Assembly (NCBI RefSeq): GCF_007655135.1
Contig: NC_045134.1
Location: 8,514,982 to 8,578,981, forward strand
DNA: 64,000 bases
Direction: 5' to 3'
DNA from: Punica granatum
Taxonomy: Eukaryota; Streptophyta; Magnoliopsida; Myrtales; Lythraceae
The notes beneath the pieces were generated by a model. It had not been told where the DNA came from and ran no database searches. It saw only the letters and a list, made by a program, of their open reading frames with translations. Both the position numbers and the translations under genes were made by a program. Of this stretch, positions 10,321 through 22,154 are shown piece after piece (positions within the stretch are counted from its first letter, which is position 1; the number at the start of each line of letters is the position of its first letter).

Positions 10321-10331
10321 GTTATTTAAAA
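10321..10331 (-). promoter_or_regulatory. putative TATA box of TNL-A
   Basis: The minus-strand run TTTTAAATAAC lies about 80 bases upstream of the ATG at 10245. The spacing is like that of the TIR gene at 1570-2094. This is motif evidence only. Confidence 0.35.
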
Positions 10332-12217
10332 GAGGATATAGAAAAGCAAAGAAATGGCCAGCGCCCAGTGGGAAGGTTAGGTATTTTCTTTTCTTCTTTT
10401 TACTTTTCCGGGACCAAGCAAAGAATTTCTGATTTGCTTGTTGACACAAATGTAAAGTTAGATAAAGAGTAAGTTCAAAGGAAAAGAAGAGATCATGATG
10501 CTTACTTGATTAGTTCACAGTGGCATCTTTGTTCCTTACTAATCCTTCACAACGTGGGCACGACCTGAGTTTTTTATTATTAGTCCTTGCATTTCTCTGT
10601 TGCAATCTCACCTTTCTCGATGCTTCAGCGATAGAAAATTTAGATCCAACGACTGGAAGTAGAGATATTATGCAAGAACTTGCACGTGGATCTTATAGTT
10701 TCCTCTTCTGTCACTTCGATTCAGCTCTGTTCTATCCCGGCTTACATTCTCAGTCACGATGATCAGCTCAAAGAATCTATACCCCTTGTAAGATTAAGAT
10801 ATTCATAAACTGATAAATGGGGTGACAACGAAATGGTCGGATTCGAAATGATCGACCAGCGCACATGGTTTGCAATATCCATAATGGTCATGTTGAGCTC
10901 AATTAATATTTCAGTCCCCAAGGTTCATTTAAGTAGGTCATTTTGAAAAATCGGTTTTTTTTTTGTTTCAAAATTTTTTTTTAACTCTACTTCGCTTAAC
11001 TCCACTTATTTTCAATTCAACAACATAATTATTACTTTTTCATTTTTTTCAATTTTTTAACAATTCAATTTAATTTTTAATACTAAATTCTCTTAACTAT
11101 TCTTTACTTTTTCCACAATTCAACAATATAATAATTATTTTTTCTCAACTATTCATTACTTTTTCTCATAATTCAACAATACAATTATTACAAACCAATT
11201 AAAACCAAAACTCAACTCTAAAACCAAACACAACCAACTGACTACGAAATGATAAGATTTGAAATCATTTTATTTCAAATTATATTCTATTGCATGATAG
11301 GTGACATCTCTTTGCCAATATACAAACGTAGCATCGATTACATGGAGCAGTTGCAGCATTCTTTTTCGTGGATCCTTCTGAAAGGAATCTACTCCAATAT
11401 CTTCCACTTCTGCAAATTATTCGAAAAACAAAACGACAACTACATGAGACCACAAGTTTAATGATGAAAAAGCCAAGAACCGATGCGGTCCGTCCAGTTA
11501 TTCCTTAATAGATCTATAAGAAAGGCTTTACTGAACCATAACATGACCTTTTATTCCTTAACGGATCATTAAGAAAGACTGGACCATAACATGATGCTGT
11601 TGAGATCTACGCCACAAGCCAAATGGCGGAGCATTTCCAACAGTGATTCAAGTTGAGGAGCAACCTTACAATGCCGGTCTATGATGAACAGCTTCTGCTT
11701 TTTTCAAGACATTGATTAACTCCAAAGCAAACTTAATCCAAGGGATTATCAGATATATTCCCATGCAGTAAGAGGCATCCGGGCCGGCCATGATTGTCTT
11801 TCTTCCCCCCTCGTCCTTTCAACGATTATCGTTTATTTTCCAAAACAAATGTGAGATTAGCAAAGAAGATGCAGAACAGTGCCCTAAAGTAAAGTTGGGG
11901 GTCCAGGTTTGTTTGGGGGGGGGAAGATATTGGATGTTTGAGAAAAAAGAAAAAAAATAACAGCTGCCTAAGCTTTCTAATTGAAGCATCTGATTAGTTA
12001 AATGAATTCAACATTATGAAATGAAAGAAAATCTTCAGTAATCCTTCCCTCACACGCGTAGTCCACAACCCATCTTCATTAAATTACTAGTCCATTCATC
12101 GTCTATTTGCAATCTCATTGGTGCTTATTCGTGTTAACTAACATGTTAGGATAAGGTAAAATTCTCTTCAAACTCAGCCGGACAAGAAATAAGAATGCAG
12201 CGAATAAACACAAACGG
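10332..12217. other. intergenic DNA upstream of TNL-A
   Basis: No solid gene is present. A plus-strand frame at 10520-10762 would encode a secretory-looking N-terminus (SFLLLVLAFLCCNLTF) but opens with GTG, not ATG, so at most it is a relic of a secreted-peptide exon. A MITE copy occupies 10935-11235. The rest is non-repetitive AT-rich DNA. Confidence 0.45.
10935..11235 (-). repeat. MITE-like repeat, copy 2
   Basis: This is the inverted counterpart of 466-760. The reverse complement carries the same order of phrases (TTTTGGTTTTAATTGG, TTGAATTATGAG, TAATGAATAGTTGAG, TTAGTATTAAAAATT). Finding the same family twice in 11 kb, in opposite orientations, shows it is dispersed rather than tandem. 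Confidence 0.6.
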
Positions 12218-12747
12218 TTAAGGGCAATATATTCGTAGAAGCTTCATTCTTTCCGGCCAAGTCATGTGATAATTATAAATTCGTATCCTAATGCAAACCA
12301 CGAAATAGTTTAACCGGCATGCGGCAAAGCCTGTGTCTTCTTCCAGACATGGGATTTCAATCATAATACATTGAATAGCAAATTCATATAATTCCCTAGC
12401 ATGGAACGGGCTTTGTAGCTGGTCCGTACAGTGAAATCTCTGTTCTCGTGGTATTTTTACAGAAGCCATGTTAACAAACCAGCCGGTCGGTATTTGATCT
12501 TACATCCTGAATCTGGGGATCTTTCATCGTAGTATATTCTGCGGGAGTGGGGTGCAGTGGGGGACTGGGTGGTCGTCCTCTCCTCAAAACCGTCCAGTGC
12601 ATCATCAACTTGAACCGATTTGCTGCTTGAAAGAACACCGTCTGCCTGGAAAAATATTAAGGAGATTTTCTTAGGCCAAGTTCCGAACTTAGCAGCAAAA
12701 CTATCGAATTTCATGCATTTGTATACACTAGGAGTAACAGCAGTCAC
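12218..12747 (-). other. candidate exon(s) of an unrecognised minus-strand gene
   Basis: On the minus strand an acceptor-like TATTTTTCCAG at about 12655 is followed by an open, compositionally coding-like stretch. It contains SSKSVQVDDALDGFEERT and RRIYYDERSPDSGCKIKY and ends near a GT at about 12475. A further frame downstream begins MASVKIPREQRFHC. Base composition is less AT-rich than the surroundings. No family is recognised. It could be part of a gene whose GC-rich 5' end lies at 15.3-15.7 kb, or a relic. Confidence 0.3.
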
Positions 12748-13588
12748 TTTTTGCTTTTCATCCTGCTCGGTAGTCCAGCAAAGCTAGCAAAAGCTGAAGA
12801 TGGGTTGGCGGGTTGTATAATTTACAAGAACCTCCACACGTGCTGCTGGACCCTCCCTCAATATATTATATCGATCGATGTAATTACAATGCTGAAACGG
12901 GTCACTCTAGTCCCTCTATCTTTTATAAGTTTCACCAAACCTAGCAACCAAAAAACATCATTTTACTGCATGCATCAAGTAGCAGAAGCCATAACAAAGC
13001 ATCGATATGGCTATCAGTAAACCGCACATAATATTTTATGCTTCCATGAAAGCACAATCCACTGTAACAGAGGCGCTACAATTTGTAAATTTCCATTAAT
13101 CTCGCTGCAGTTTCATTTGGCTCATTTGGCCAATTCATTTTCGCCTTGCTTGTTGCTTCGTTTAACTTGTGCTTCACGTGTTATAGATAAAGTTTATCAG
13201 CAACCAATGACCACATAAGATCATCGAACCAAAAAAGAAAAAATAACAAATGTTCATGCGTGCGCAATTGCTCTCTCGGACCTGGGAGCAAACTCAATTC
13301 TTGGTTTAACACCGCGGACTGCACATTTTTTTTTGTCTAACATAATAAAGACAATGAAGTCCATGGTGTCACCCAGCAAACTCTTTAGATATTTAGGTTT
13401 AAATGGGTATAGCTATTCAATGTGACGGACGATCATAATAATGATCGGCAATGACAACCTAAGAAATGAAAGGTGTGCAATTGAAACGTACAAGTAGTTA
13501 CCATGAATGCTCTAAGTATAATGTAGGATGATATTAATTGACTCTGTTTAGAATACTGAAATAATATAATAGCATATGTTCACAAGTA

Positions 13589-15240
13589 CTAAGTGATTTG
13601 GAATTGAGTTTTAGAGTGACGCACAAATAGTACAACTATAACAATTAGTGAGTTGTGAGGTGAGATGCCTCGAAATAGGTCTAATTGTTGTTGTGCTATG
13701 AAGCGCAGAAATGTATCTTCTTCCATGTGACACCGATTCTCGAAGATGTTTGTTGATGAAGCGCGCAATAGGAAATTCCTAGTTGGAGATCGTGGCATTA
13801 ACAATAATTGTAAATAAATTGTGGGTGAGTTTACATCGAGTGAGGAAGAGGGAATTCGAGAATAACATTTGAGAGAGAGAAGTAGTGAATGAACGTATCT
13901 AAATTGGTATAACGGTTACACCATGAGGCCAAGGTATTGTGTTCTTGACCGTGGCACTGATTCCCATAGAAGTTTGCTGTTGAAGAAGGCCTTCGTAGTT
14001 AGCAGAGCACTGCAAGAACAACCTAATTGGCAAACCTTTTCTTCCTGTCTATCGCAAGGCTTTGGAAGGGATGCAGTACAGTGAATGACGGTGGTAATCA
14101 TAAAATCGTGGAAGAGTATGAAATAAAAATAGGTATGATCACTATGAAAGCTCAAGAGATATGTATGACCGAATTTGAGTCGAGCCAAATTGAAGGCAGC
14201 GGAAAGCGGTCGGCACTCATCAAATCCCCAATTCGAAATCAGCAGAGCCCACTGCAAGAACAGCGTGATTGGCAAGCCTTTCTTCCTCTTTAATGCGCAA
14301 GGAATTGGAAGAGATGGCAGTTCAGCAAGTTAAGTTGGAATCATCAAATCTTGGAAGAGAGATATGGGCTCGTCCAGAGGAATGCAAAAAGGCCATTCGG
14401 TCATATGAGAGAAGTAAATTCTCGAAGTAGACGAAAATAAAATGATAACATACAACCAATGTATAAATCAAGCATGAATCAGCGGACTGGACTATTGCAG
14501 TTGAAGCTGATACATCCGGCGCATGAGTCCAATGCAAACTACGAAACTTCCTTTCTAAAGAACTTCCTCGATGTGATTATGAACGTACAAATCGGGATGA
14601 AGGAAAACCAGCTGTGTGTTATAGTACATAAGCTTGATAACAGAATTCAGTCAAAAAGGGAACAAAATGAAAAAACACGGTTGATAACAAAATAAGGAAA
14701 ATGTACGGCCAGATGGTCAGATGAAAATGAGGATTAAACAAAACTCTGGCCAGATGACATCTGAATAGCTCGTGCGGAGGCAGGGGTGAGATATTCAACA
14801 GGAAGGAGAGAACAAATATGCTATTGGATGTAACTGAATGGTCAATTTCACACCACCTGCCATTCTGTTTGGAATGAAAAAGCAGTTCGAACAGAGAGCA
14901 TTGGAAGATTCAGTCCCGAAAATCACATGATGAGCAATCCGGAACTTGGATTTGGTTCCTATAAATCAGGGCTTAGCATGAAGCTTCAATCACTGAATTA
15001 AGATAAGATCTACGGAGTGCCTAGAACTGCTACCAACAGTACGTTGAATTGCAAATCAGCAAAAACCGTGAACCATCGAAAGTAATGAAAGCTCAAGACT
15101 GAGTGATGACCTAATTTGAGCCGGGCCGGATCGAAGCCAACAGAAAGTGGTCTGCACTCAGCAAATCCCTTATTCGAATTCAGCAGAACCCACTGCAAGA
15201 ACAGCGTAAATGGCAAATCTTTCTTCCTATCTAACTGAAG
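13589..15240. repeat. region with three direct copies of a ~60-110 bp repeat
   Basis: A phrase CACTGCAAGAACAGCGT followed by TTGGCAA and CTTTCTTCCT recurs near 14010-14060, 14248-14300 and 15188-15240. The second and third copies extend upstream through AATTTGAGYCGRGCC. On the minus strand the second and third copies translate to similar peptides (TLFLQWALLISNWGFDECRP versus TLFLQWVLLNSNKGFAECRP). Function is unknown. Near 13890-13930 there is a tRNA-like box A/box B pair (TTGGTATAACGGTTA and GTGTTCTTGACC), possibly an old SINE head. Confidence 0.5.
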
Positions 15241-15343
15241 GAATTGGAAGAACTCAGAAGAGAGTTCCTAGGAGCTCAAGTTTCAGGCCCCTCCTCGCCC
15301 ACTCAGGCTTTACATGTGAAGAAGCCAAAATTGAGGGAACTGA

Positions 15344-15740
15344 CTAATTTTGATTACCTGAGAAGATGGGCTCAAACGTCCCTCTGCGGACGAGATCGGG
15401 AAACCCAACTGATTCGAAACGGATACGGTTACCTAAGCAGAGACACACACGCTCAGAGGAGGAGATTGTGAGCTGCTCGCTTGCCCTAACGTAGAGATTA
15501 CCCGAACAGAGGCACGGACATCGGTCGGAGGCGGAGGCGTCAGCCATGCCGCCGGGGAGCTGGAGAAGCGGGTTGGGTCACGAGGCTTCGACGGTGGGAG
15601 CTGCGACGGGGAGGGCGAACAGCGGGCGAGAATAGGCTGAGGTGGGAAGAACGGCAGAGGATGCAACGTGCGGTTGTCAGTCGAAGGCGGAGGCCTCTGT
15701 GGAGATTGAGAATCGGGTGGGGTTCGCGAGTACGTGGAGA
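15344..15740 (-). other. GC-rich 5' leader and candidate first exon of a minus-strand gene
   Basis: This is the most GC- and CpG-rich part of the window. On the minus strand a C/T-rich leader (15547-15740) is followed by an ATG at 15545-15547 and MADASASDRCPCLCSGNLYV. A candidate donor (CTTAG|GTAACC) lies at about 15435. This looks like the first exon of an ordinary housekeeping-type gene, unrelated to the TNLs. No downstream exons of a known family were recognised between 12.2 and 15.3 kb, so it may be a captured or decayed fragment. Confidence 0.4.
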
Positions 15741-15765
15741 TAACCTAAAAAAATATTTATTTATT

Positions 15766-15828
15766 TAAAAAATTAATTAAAACATTTACAAATAAAAATT
15801 TATTAAATTTTTATTTATAAATATTTTA
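15766..15828. repeat. near-perfect AT hairpin
   Basis: The left arm TTAATTAAAACATTTACAAA (continuing ATAAAAATTT) pairs with its near-exact reverse complement after a loop of a few bases, giving a stem of about 29 bp with two mismatches. It could be the core of a small foldback element. Confidence 0.6.
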
Positions 15829-16123
15829 ATTAAATGTCGCGCATCTAAATAAATAAGTAATATTTATTCAATATTTGTTCGGGAAAACCTGCGGTTGAGG
15901 GCAGGCAGAGGCAGTGGAAAGAGACTGGGAGGGAGGAAACTGCAAGCCGGGATATTGCATCGGAGTGTTTTTTTTTTTTTCCCCTCTTTTTGTCGGTTAA
16001 AAAATAAAGGGAGATTGGTTTTTTCTTCTTCGGTAGATTCTTTTTTCTTTTAAAAAGTTACGTAACCCACTTCTACTTTTTATGATAGTAGTAGAGGGAA
16101 CGTGCTTGTGGTACGCGGGAATA

Positions 16124-17273
16124 TCATATATAAAGAAACTAAAAATTAAATAGCCATGGTGATATTTCAGTGTATATTTTTGAAATATTTTTAGTTAAGC
16201 TATGGAAAAATTACTTAAATGGAAGAAGAGAACAATTAAAGATGAAAATAAATTTACTCTATAAACTCACAATGCAAAAGAACGAAAATTGACGAAATAG
16301 AAAGTATCACAGTAAAATACAGAAGAGCGCGTTAAAGATGTTGGAGGAAAGAGAGTTTGAGAGGGAAAAAAAAATAGGGTGATAAGTTGAAGGGTGAAAT
16401 TTGTGGGCAGTTATCAGTATTAAATTTACTATTATATCATTAATTCAATGGTCCTAATTAATTAAAGTATACGAGTCATGGGCGATTTGGAAATTAAAAG
16501 TGAGACAAAACCACCTCCTTGGGCTTTATAATATTAGAGAAGCAGAGATTAGATTTTCTCCTTTTTAAGTTTTTCAATTCTTTTCAACGTTTTAAAGATA
16601 TTTATACTAACTCTATCTGCTATGGCTAATTTGATTATATTTATTTTTAATGTTATAATTTCGAACTTAATTATACATTTTATCCGCAACTCCAACGGAT
16701 AACAATTGAAAACATCGAACTGATTTTGTTGAACTGAGAATTAGAGTTGCAAAAATGTACGAAAGCAATTAGGCAATCTGAGGGCTAGTGTAGTTTAAGG
16801 GAGGAAAACTGTGGTTTTAAAATGAAAAGGTGCAATACGATGAAGAAAAAAGAACTGAATAGGCCTAAAGTATCAGATTAGAAGGGATACTTAAAAGGTA
16901 GAAATTCAAGGATACTTTTGGTAGAAAACTTGAAGAAACACCACGGAGAGGGTTGTGGTTTTAGTCGAAATATACATTAATAATTAATGAGCATTAAAGA
17001 GATCAAAAATTGAAAAATTGGTCTGTAAAAATATAACAAATGTATCTGAATGGAAGGCCTATCTTTCCAATTGTTTTGCTTTTCTAAAATAATATTTTAG
17101 ATTATGTGATTTCAACCTGAAACCCTACAAGATCGTGGATGAGCAACCAGCCTATATTAAACTTCTTTGTTTTTAGTTTCACAGAATAAAAATAATACTC
17201 CCCAACAGAAACTAAATTACTATGTTGACAAAATTAGACACAATTCCCGCCCAATGCGCGAATTTTCATCTAG
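16124..17273 (+). mobile_element. candidate non-autonomous Helitron abutting an orphan TNL promoter
   Basis: The 3' end is Helitron-like: a GC-rich imperfect palindrome (CCCGCCCAATGCGCG, about 17246-17260) then CTAG at 17270-17273 followed by host T. A 5' end starting TCATATATAAAG after a host A is present at 16124. The interior is AT-rich and non-coding. The downstream host sequence is exactly where homology to the promoters of TNL-B and TNL-C starts. The 3' end is better supported than the 5' end. Confidence 0.5.
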
Positions 17274-17800
17274 TTTAATTTAAATAGCAAGGGGATGCAA
17301 AGACTCGGATAAGATAGCAAAGCAAGGAAGGTATTTGCTTTGCTTGGAGTTAATAAAAGAATTCCCCAGATAAATAAACCAAGGGTTCCAAAGTATGGTA
17401 TCCCCGTAGCAAACACGTAAAGCTATGATATGGAATTATTCTAAATGCAATTACAATTTAAGAATACTGACTACGAAACTTAAAGGGAAAAAAGTCTAGT
17501 TAATTCCGAGCTCCGAGCTCAAGTATTGATGCGCAACTTAGTCTAAGTTGAGGTTCAAACACACCCGAGCCCAGTCACAGAGACAAAAAAGATTGGCCTT
17601 GGCAGCAGTAATAGGATGTAGTTGTCAATAACCGCCACATTTCTTTATGCTCTCGGACATGTTCAGTCATAATGGTGACGGTCCAATACAGTTCATCTAT
17701 TAACAGTTAGATAAGAGTTTCACATACGTTCGTATGCTATTTAAACATAATATGTACATTGTAATATATGATGCCACATCTTGAATAAGAAAAAAGTGAA
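17274..17800 (-). promoter_or_regulatory. orphan TNL promoter block (no gene attached)
   Basis: This stretch matches the region upstream of TNL-B (33230-33500) and 55125-55700. Shared phrases include TTTAATTTAAATAGCAAG, TTTGCTTTGCTTGGAG, AGATAAATAAACCAAGGG and GGAATTATTCTAAATGCAA. Here it is not followed on the minus strand by a TIR exon; a Helitron-like end sits in that place. About 95 bases of the block are missing after GGTATCC compared with the other two copies. It marks the former start of another TNL unit. Confidence 0.7.
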
Positions 17801-19630
17801 TATTTTTTTCTGCAGAGCCTCTAGCTGAGTATTGCACAAGAGACAGACATATTTATCCATGCCGATGAGAGTCCAGCACATGGTTGAGCTAATACTTCTT
17901 TCTAAAGCTGTTTTTTTACTATATCGTCAGCCATTGCACCGCAGCTCGCTGAGCTTATTTGCAGAAGACTTTGCTTCAATTCTCAAACTCGAGTAAAAGT
18001 AGCTTGGTTGTTGCAGAGTGAGGAGCGTTGGAATTATCATGTAACCGGCAACATCAATATGTTCACGTGCATTTTACTTGGTATATATACGTGATGGTTG
18101 AACAGGTTTTTTCATCTTTGTTTTAGGTAGTCATTTCTTTTGAGGTATTATGGTATATCATTATTAAGTCTTCTTTCCGTCTTCTAATCGCCTGTCATGA
18201 GCGAACCTCTATATTGATTCATCTCATTAGTAATTAATTAATATCACAACAGTAATGGAAGAGAAATGTATGTGGTGAAGCTAGCAACATGCATTACAGA
18301 ATATAAACAGAACGCTTGAAAGAGTACATAGTTCTTAGAGCACATCAGAGTCTACTGAATGAACCCAAAAGCAATAACGTGTGGTGCCTGCTATGAGCAC
18401 TCTAAACTGGAGCTCGATCTACGAACATTAACCGTCCTTGAAGTGACTGAGCATCACTCCAAGACTATGTAACTTTATACAAGAGCGTCATTGCCTTCAG
18501 TAAGGAGGAGCTAAGTTACTTGAGTGGGCATATCTTGACGTTTAGCGCCCAAATTTGGAATTCTCGGAGGTTCCGCGAGATGGTTTATTCGGTTGAAGCT
18601 AATAAGTGCCGTCAACCCACCCTTTGTGTAATATTGGTATTATTAGTAGATCTGTTCCTGATATATGCTCTCTTAACACACACAGACTGGAAGTGAAACA
18701 GACGTAATAAATCAATCAAGAACAGTATCATCGTAAATAAACGACCATGCCCATAGTTTATTAATCCGTACTTTAGCCACTTCGAACGTGGAAACACTAT
18801 CCATCACTCCATAGTAGTTGGCTTCTCCCAATCAATGTGCACATGGAAACGCTTTTCATTCAATGTGTGTATAATACAGAGCATGCACCCAAATTATTTT
18901 GTGTTTCAATTTTTTAATTAGGAAAATGATCTGCCTGGAGAATTGATGGCTGAACTTCCATTAATCCTTAAGCCACTTGAGACAATTGTTCGTGTTGAGC
19001 TTGACATCACGTATCAGAGATAAATGTTCTTCACTAGACATACTTCTATCAAAATTCTAACTCTTCGGAAAGAGAAAGTTCCAGCTCTTCTTCATCTTTC
19101 TTTCCATTATTCCAGGATAGATAATCACCTGCAATTGAATGGCAAACCAAACTGTGAATTTCTGTTGTTCATCAACCAGCTAAGACCAGCTAAGAAACTG
19201 CATTTTCTCCTCGATCTTAGGGTACTTTGGGTAATTTCAGTATTAAGGAAGACAATGAAGAGGATGAGGAGAAATGGATGATATCCTTATGAACATACAT
19301 TACAATTCTTCATCGCTTACTGGTAACAATAAGTTTGAAGATAAGAAAAGGAAAAAGGATCCATCCTTCAAGCCTCCATCAACTATCAATCATTTTCAGC
19401 TCAGTTTGACGGATGAGAAACAAGATCTTATCCATGACAAAAGCTAATTAGCTCCTTCCCCTGAAAAGCAAAACCAAATTTAGCTCCCAAAAGCATATCA
19501 TCTCTGAGCCATTAGAGAAGACCATCTCCCATCCACAACCAAAAGGCCCTCACAAGTCCACCTCAGCAAAAAAGAAAAAATGGAATATCAAATTCAGCTC
19601 AAAATATGACTTACAAGTAGAGAGCCAAGG
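17801..19630. repeat. segmental-duplication block upstream of the promoter (copy 1)
   Basis: The sequence matches 55.7-57.7 kb in order, for example GGAAGAGAAATGTATSTGG, GTGGTGCCTGCTATSAGCAC and TTGGTATTATTAGTRGATYTG. It matches 33.9-34.9 kb and 39.8-40.3 kb in part. No coding region is supported. These blocks define the unit that was duplicated to build the TNL cluster. Confidence 0.7.
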
Positions 19631-19639
19631 TGCGTGAAC

Positions 19640-19760
19640 CAAATGACGTTTCCTCTCCTTTACTCGTACCGTTCTGCTGAAACTGGTTGAAGTGATCAAA
19701 CCCCTTTCTTCCATTAACCGAACTGAGTCGGATCCGATAGGGTATGTCATCTCCAATTTT
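19640..19760 (-). pseudogene. decayed post-LRR coding block, copy 1
   Basis: The minus-strand frame reads MTYPIGSDSVRLMEERGLIT then STSFSRTVRVKERKRHLVHA, PWLSTCKS. The same peptide pattern is found at 21.27-21.56, 57.75-57.99 and 59.29-59.54 kb. Here about 14 residues between LVHA and PWLS are missing compared with 57.8 kb. It lies on the TNL strand, downstream of the TNL-B LRR exon. The family is not recognised. Confidence 0.5.
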
Positions 19761-20109
19761 GATTTCGTCCGTTCCTTAACCAGAAATCAATTTGTACGAT
19801 AAAAGATTATTCAACTCGGCATCGATATTCTCTAGAGGGAGGACATACTGCAAAATTCAGCTAAGTATGATACCATCTCAATTTATATTCTTTTGTAAAA
19901 TGAAACAAAAAGAACTTGAATTAGATAAAACTAATTGCAATTACCAGCCGAAGCTACAACGGTAAGGCTGCAACTGTGAGTAAAGGTCTCTCGTACTCCA
20001 ATGCAGATGAATTTCACCTGGTAAAAACTTTAGAAATTGAGATTAACCAGCAAAGCAAAAAATCTGGGAAGGGCAGGCAGTAGGACAGTTGTAGTTGTAA
20101 GGCTATTAC

Positions 20110-21045
20110 TGATAATGTCTAGAAAACTCGGGTTTCTCATCGTGTGGTCTTCTCCCCTTCGTGACTGATTTATAAGCAATCTGCCAAATGGCACTGATTC
20201 ACGGGCAGGTGCTGCATCTGCCCGTCTGTGAGGATAAGGAAAACAAAGTACTATGGACAGCTCCTCCTAAAGGGTTGTTCTCAGCGTCTGCCACATGGAA
20301 TCACCTCAGAGCTAAAGAATCTGTTAAGCCTTGGCATAAGTTCCTATGGTCCTCCTCTCCATCTATTCCTAGGCACTGTTTTGTGTCTTGGCTGGCAATG
20401 AGGAATAGATTGAATACACTGGATAGAATCTCTCGATGAAGAGGGAATATAAATGTAGAATGTGTTGTGTGGAGAAATGGAGGAAAGTTGAGATCATCTT
20501 TTCTCTGGCTGCCCTTATTCTAGTAAAGTCCGGACTGAGGTGCTGCAATTGAATGGTGAATGTAGGAGGTCTCAAGACTGGAGTTTTGAGTTGAGGTGGG
20601 TGACTGAGAAGTACAGAGGGAAATCAATTCAGGCTGTAATGTATCCGCTTTACTGGCATACCCATCTACTTTGTGTGGAAGACAAGTACAATGTCTGTAT
20701 ATTTGCTGATGTGCCTCCTTCTATAACTAAGACAATTACATGTATAAAGCAAGTTGTGAAGGGAAGAATGTTTGGAGTAAAAAATCTGCAGCAAAGAGTG
20801 GAAGCTTGGGGCATAGTGTAGTATTCTGCTGTCTTTCTCTCCTTGTTTGGTTATTGATGTTAATGTCTAAATGTCTTTGACTGGGCCATAGGGGTTGGGT
20901 TGTGTGTATCCATTTCTCTGGCCCTTGAGTTTCATATGGTTTTGTTGGAGTTGGCAGTATGTTAGATGGCCGGGTTCTGATGATTACTTGATTCATTTTG
21001 GGGCAGTAATGAGAGGCAAAGCTTATGCATAAAAAAAAAAAAAAG
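20110..21045 (+). mobile_element. 5'-truncated L1-type LINE (reverse transcriptase 3' end)
   Basis: Plus-strand frames give the zinc-binding tail of a plant non-LTR reverse transcriptase: FSASATWNHLRAKESVKPWH, KFLWSSSPSIPRHCFVSWLA and RNRLNTLDRISR. A frameshifted C..CGEMEE...HLF..CPYS zinc-knuckle region follows, then YRGKSIQAVMYPLYW and similar. The element ends in a poly(A) tract at 21031-21045. Stops and frameshifts make it inactive. Upstream, homology with the 58.27 kb duplicate breaks at GGCTATTAC (about 20109), placing the 5' junction there. The 3' flank resumes homology further along, so a flanking deletion is likely; no clean target-site duplication was found. Confidence 0.82.
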
Positions 21046-21259
21046 GTCATTGAAAAATATGACTCTACTGCTGAGTGAACCCGTTGTGCTTAGACCCTAT
21101 TGACCACCACTCACTCACTCCCACATAAGTAGTAAGATCCAAGCATTATATCAATATCTGGAATATCAAACTCAATTTCACAAACTGAAAGGCACAGGTC
21201 CAACTCAGAAAACAAAAACAATATCTGGAATATCAAACTTTATAACAAAATATGACTTA

Positions 21260-21745
21260 CGAGTAGGGATCCATGGTGCTTCAAATCACGAACGGCTACC
21301 AATCTCCACTTGGGCATGAACCAAATAACCTTTGTCATTCGCTAGAACTGCTCTACCGAAATCACTAGTTAAAGTGATCAAACCCCTTCTTTCCAGCAAC
21401 AGTAGTAAGTCAGATTCGATACTGTACATCATCTCCAATTTTGACATCTTCTGTCCTTACCAGAAATCGGAACTATAAGCGCATCACTCGGAGGCCAAAG
21501 AAGCTTTTAACGCATCCTTGACGGAGGCCATAGAAGTCTGTTTTTAATTTTGACGCCTTCGTCTTTTCAATAAAAAGTGCTTGTGTCAGGACATTCGATT
21601 CTCAGTGTTAAACCAAAAGAGCAACACGACTTATTGAGTATAAGAAAGTTGGAAAAACACCATACCTAGTACATGAATACTATTAACGCCTCGATCGTAT
21701 ATTAACCAAATTCTGAAAGCAAATATCAATATCCTTCTTTAGAAG
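21260..21745 (-). pseudogene. decayed post-LRR coding block, copy 2
   Basis: On the minus strand, 21450-21270 reads SKLEMMYSIESDLLLLLERR then GLITLTSDFGRAVLANDKGY, LVHAQVEIG, in the same frame as the other copies. Upstream (about 21560-21470) SMASVKDALKASLASE is followed by a stop. At about 21740-21600 the segment with IHVLGMVFFQLSY matches HVLCMVFNPLSY at 59.7 kb. It lies between the TNL-B LRR exon and the LINE, on the TNL strand, as expected of 3' exons. It is broken by stops. Confidence 0.5.
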
Positions 21746-22154
21746 AGCTCTGCCCTTGAGATAATATTTTGCACCATTCTCATTTTTCCTGATTAAGATT
21801 TTTGTTATGTTGTGAACAGCCTTAAACATAGACTCCACAATTGAACAATTAATAACGTCAAGTCGTCAATATCTAATTGTATTTCATTTTATTCTTCATC
21901 ACTTAACGGGATGCAACCTTTAGCATCATGAAGAACTTTGAATAACCTTCGCTTATAAATTAATGTTCTCTTTCTGTTGTTTTACTTTCTTGTTCGCTCT
22001 TCTTATTGTCTTGTTCAGTATTGGAAATTAATGCTTTGTTCATTGTCAATCAAGAGGGCAAACTATGCTCATCCTGCTCATTGACAGAGCAGAGTCGGCA
22101 TGCTCTCTAAAAGACAAAGGGGCAAGGAGAGATCAAACAGAATGGAGGATGGAA

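Noticed and set aside
10520..10762. A small secreted protein gene
   Set aside because: The hydrophobic leader is attractive, but the frame starts at GTG with no upstream in-frame ATG, and no family is recognised.
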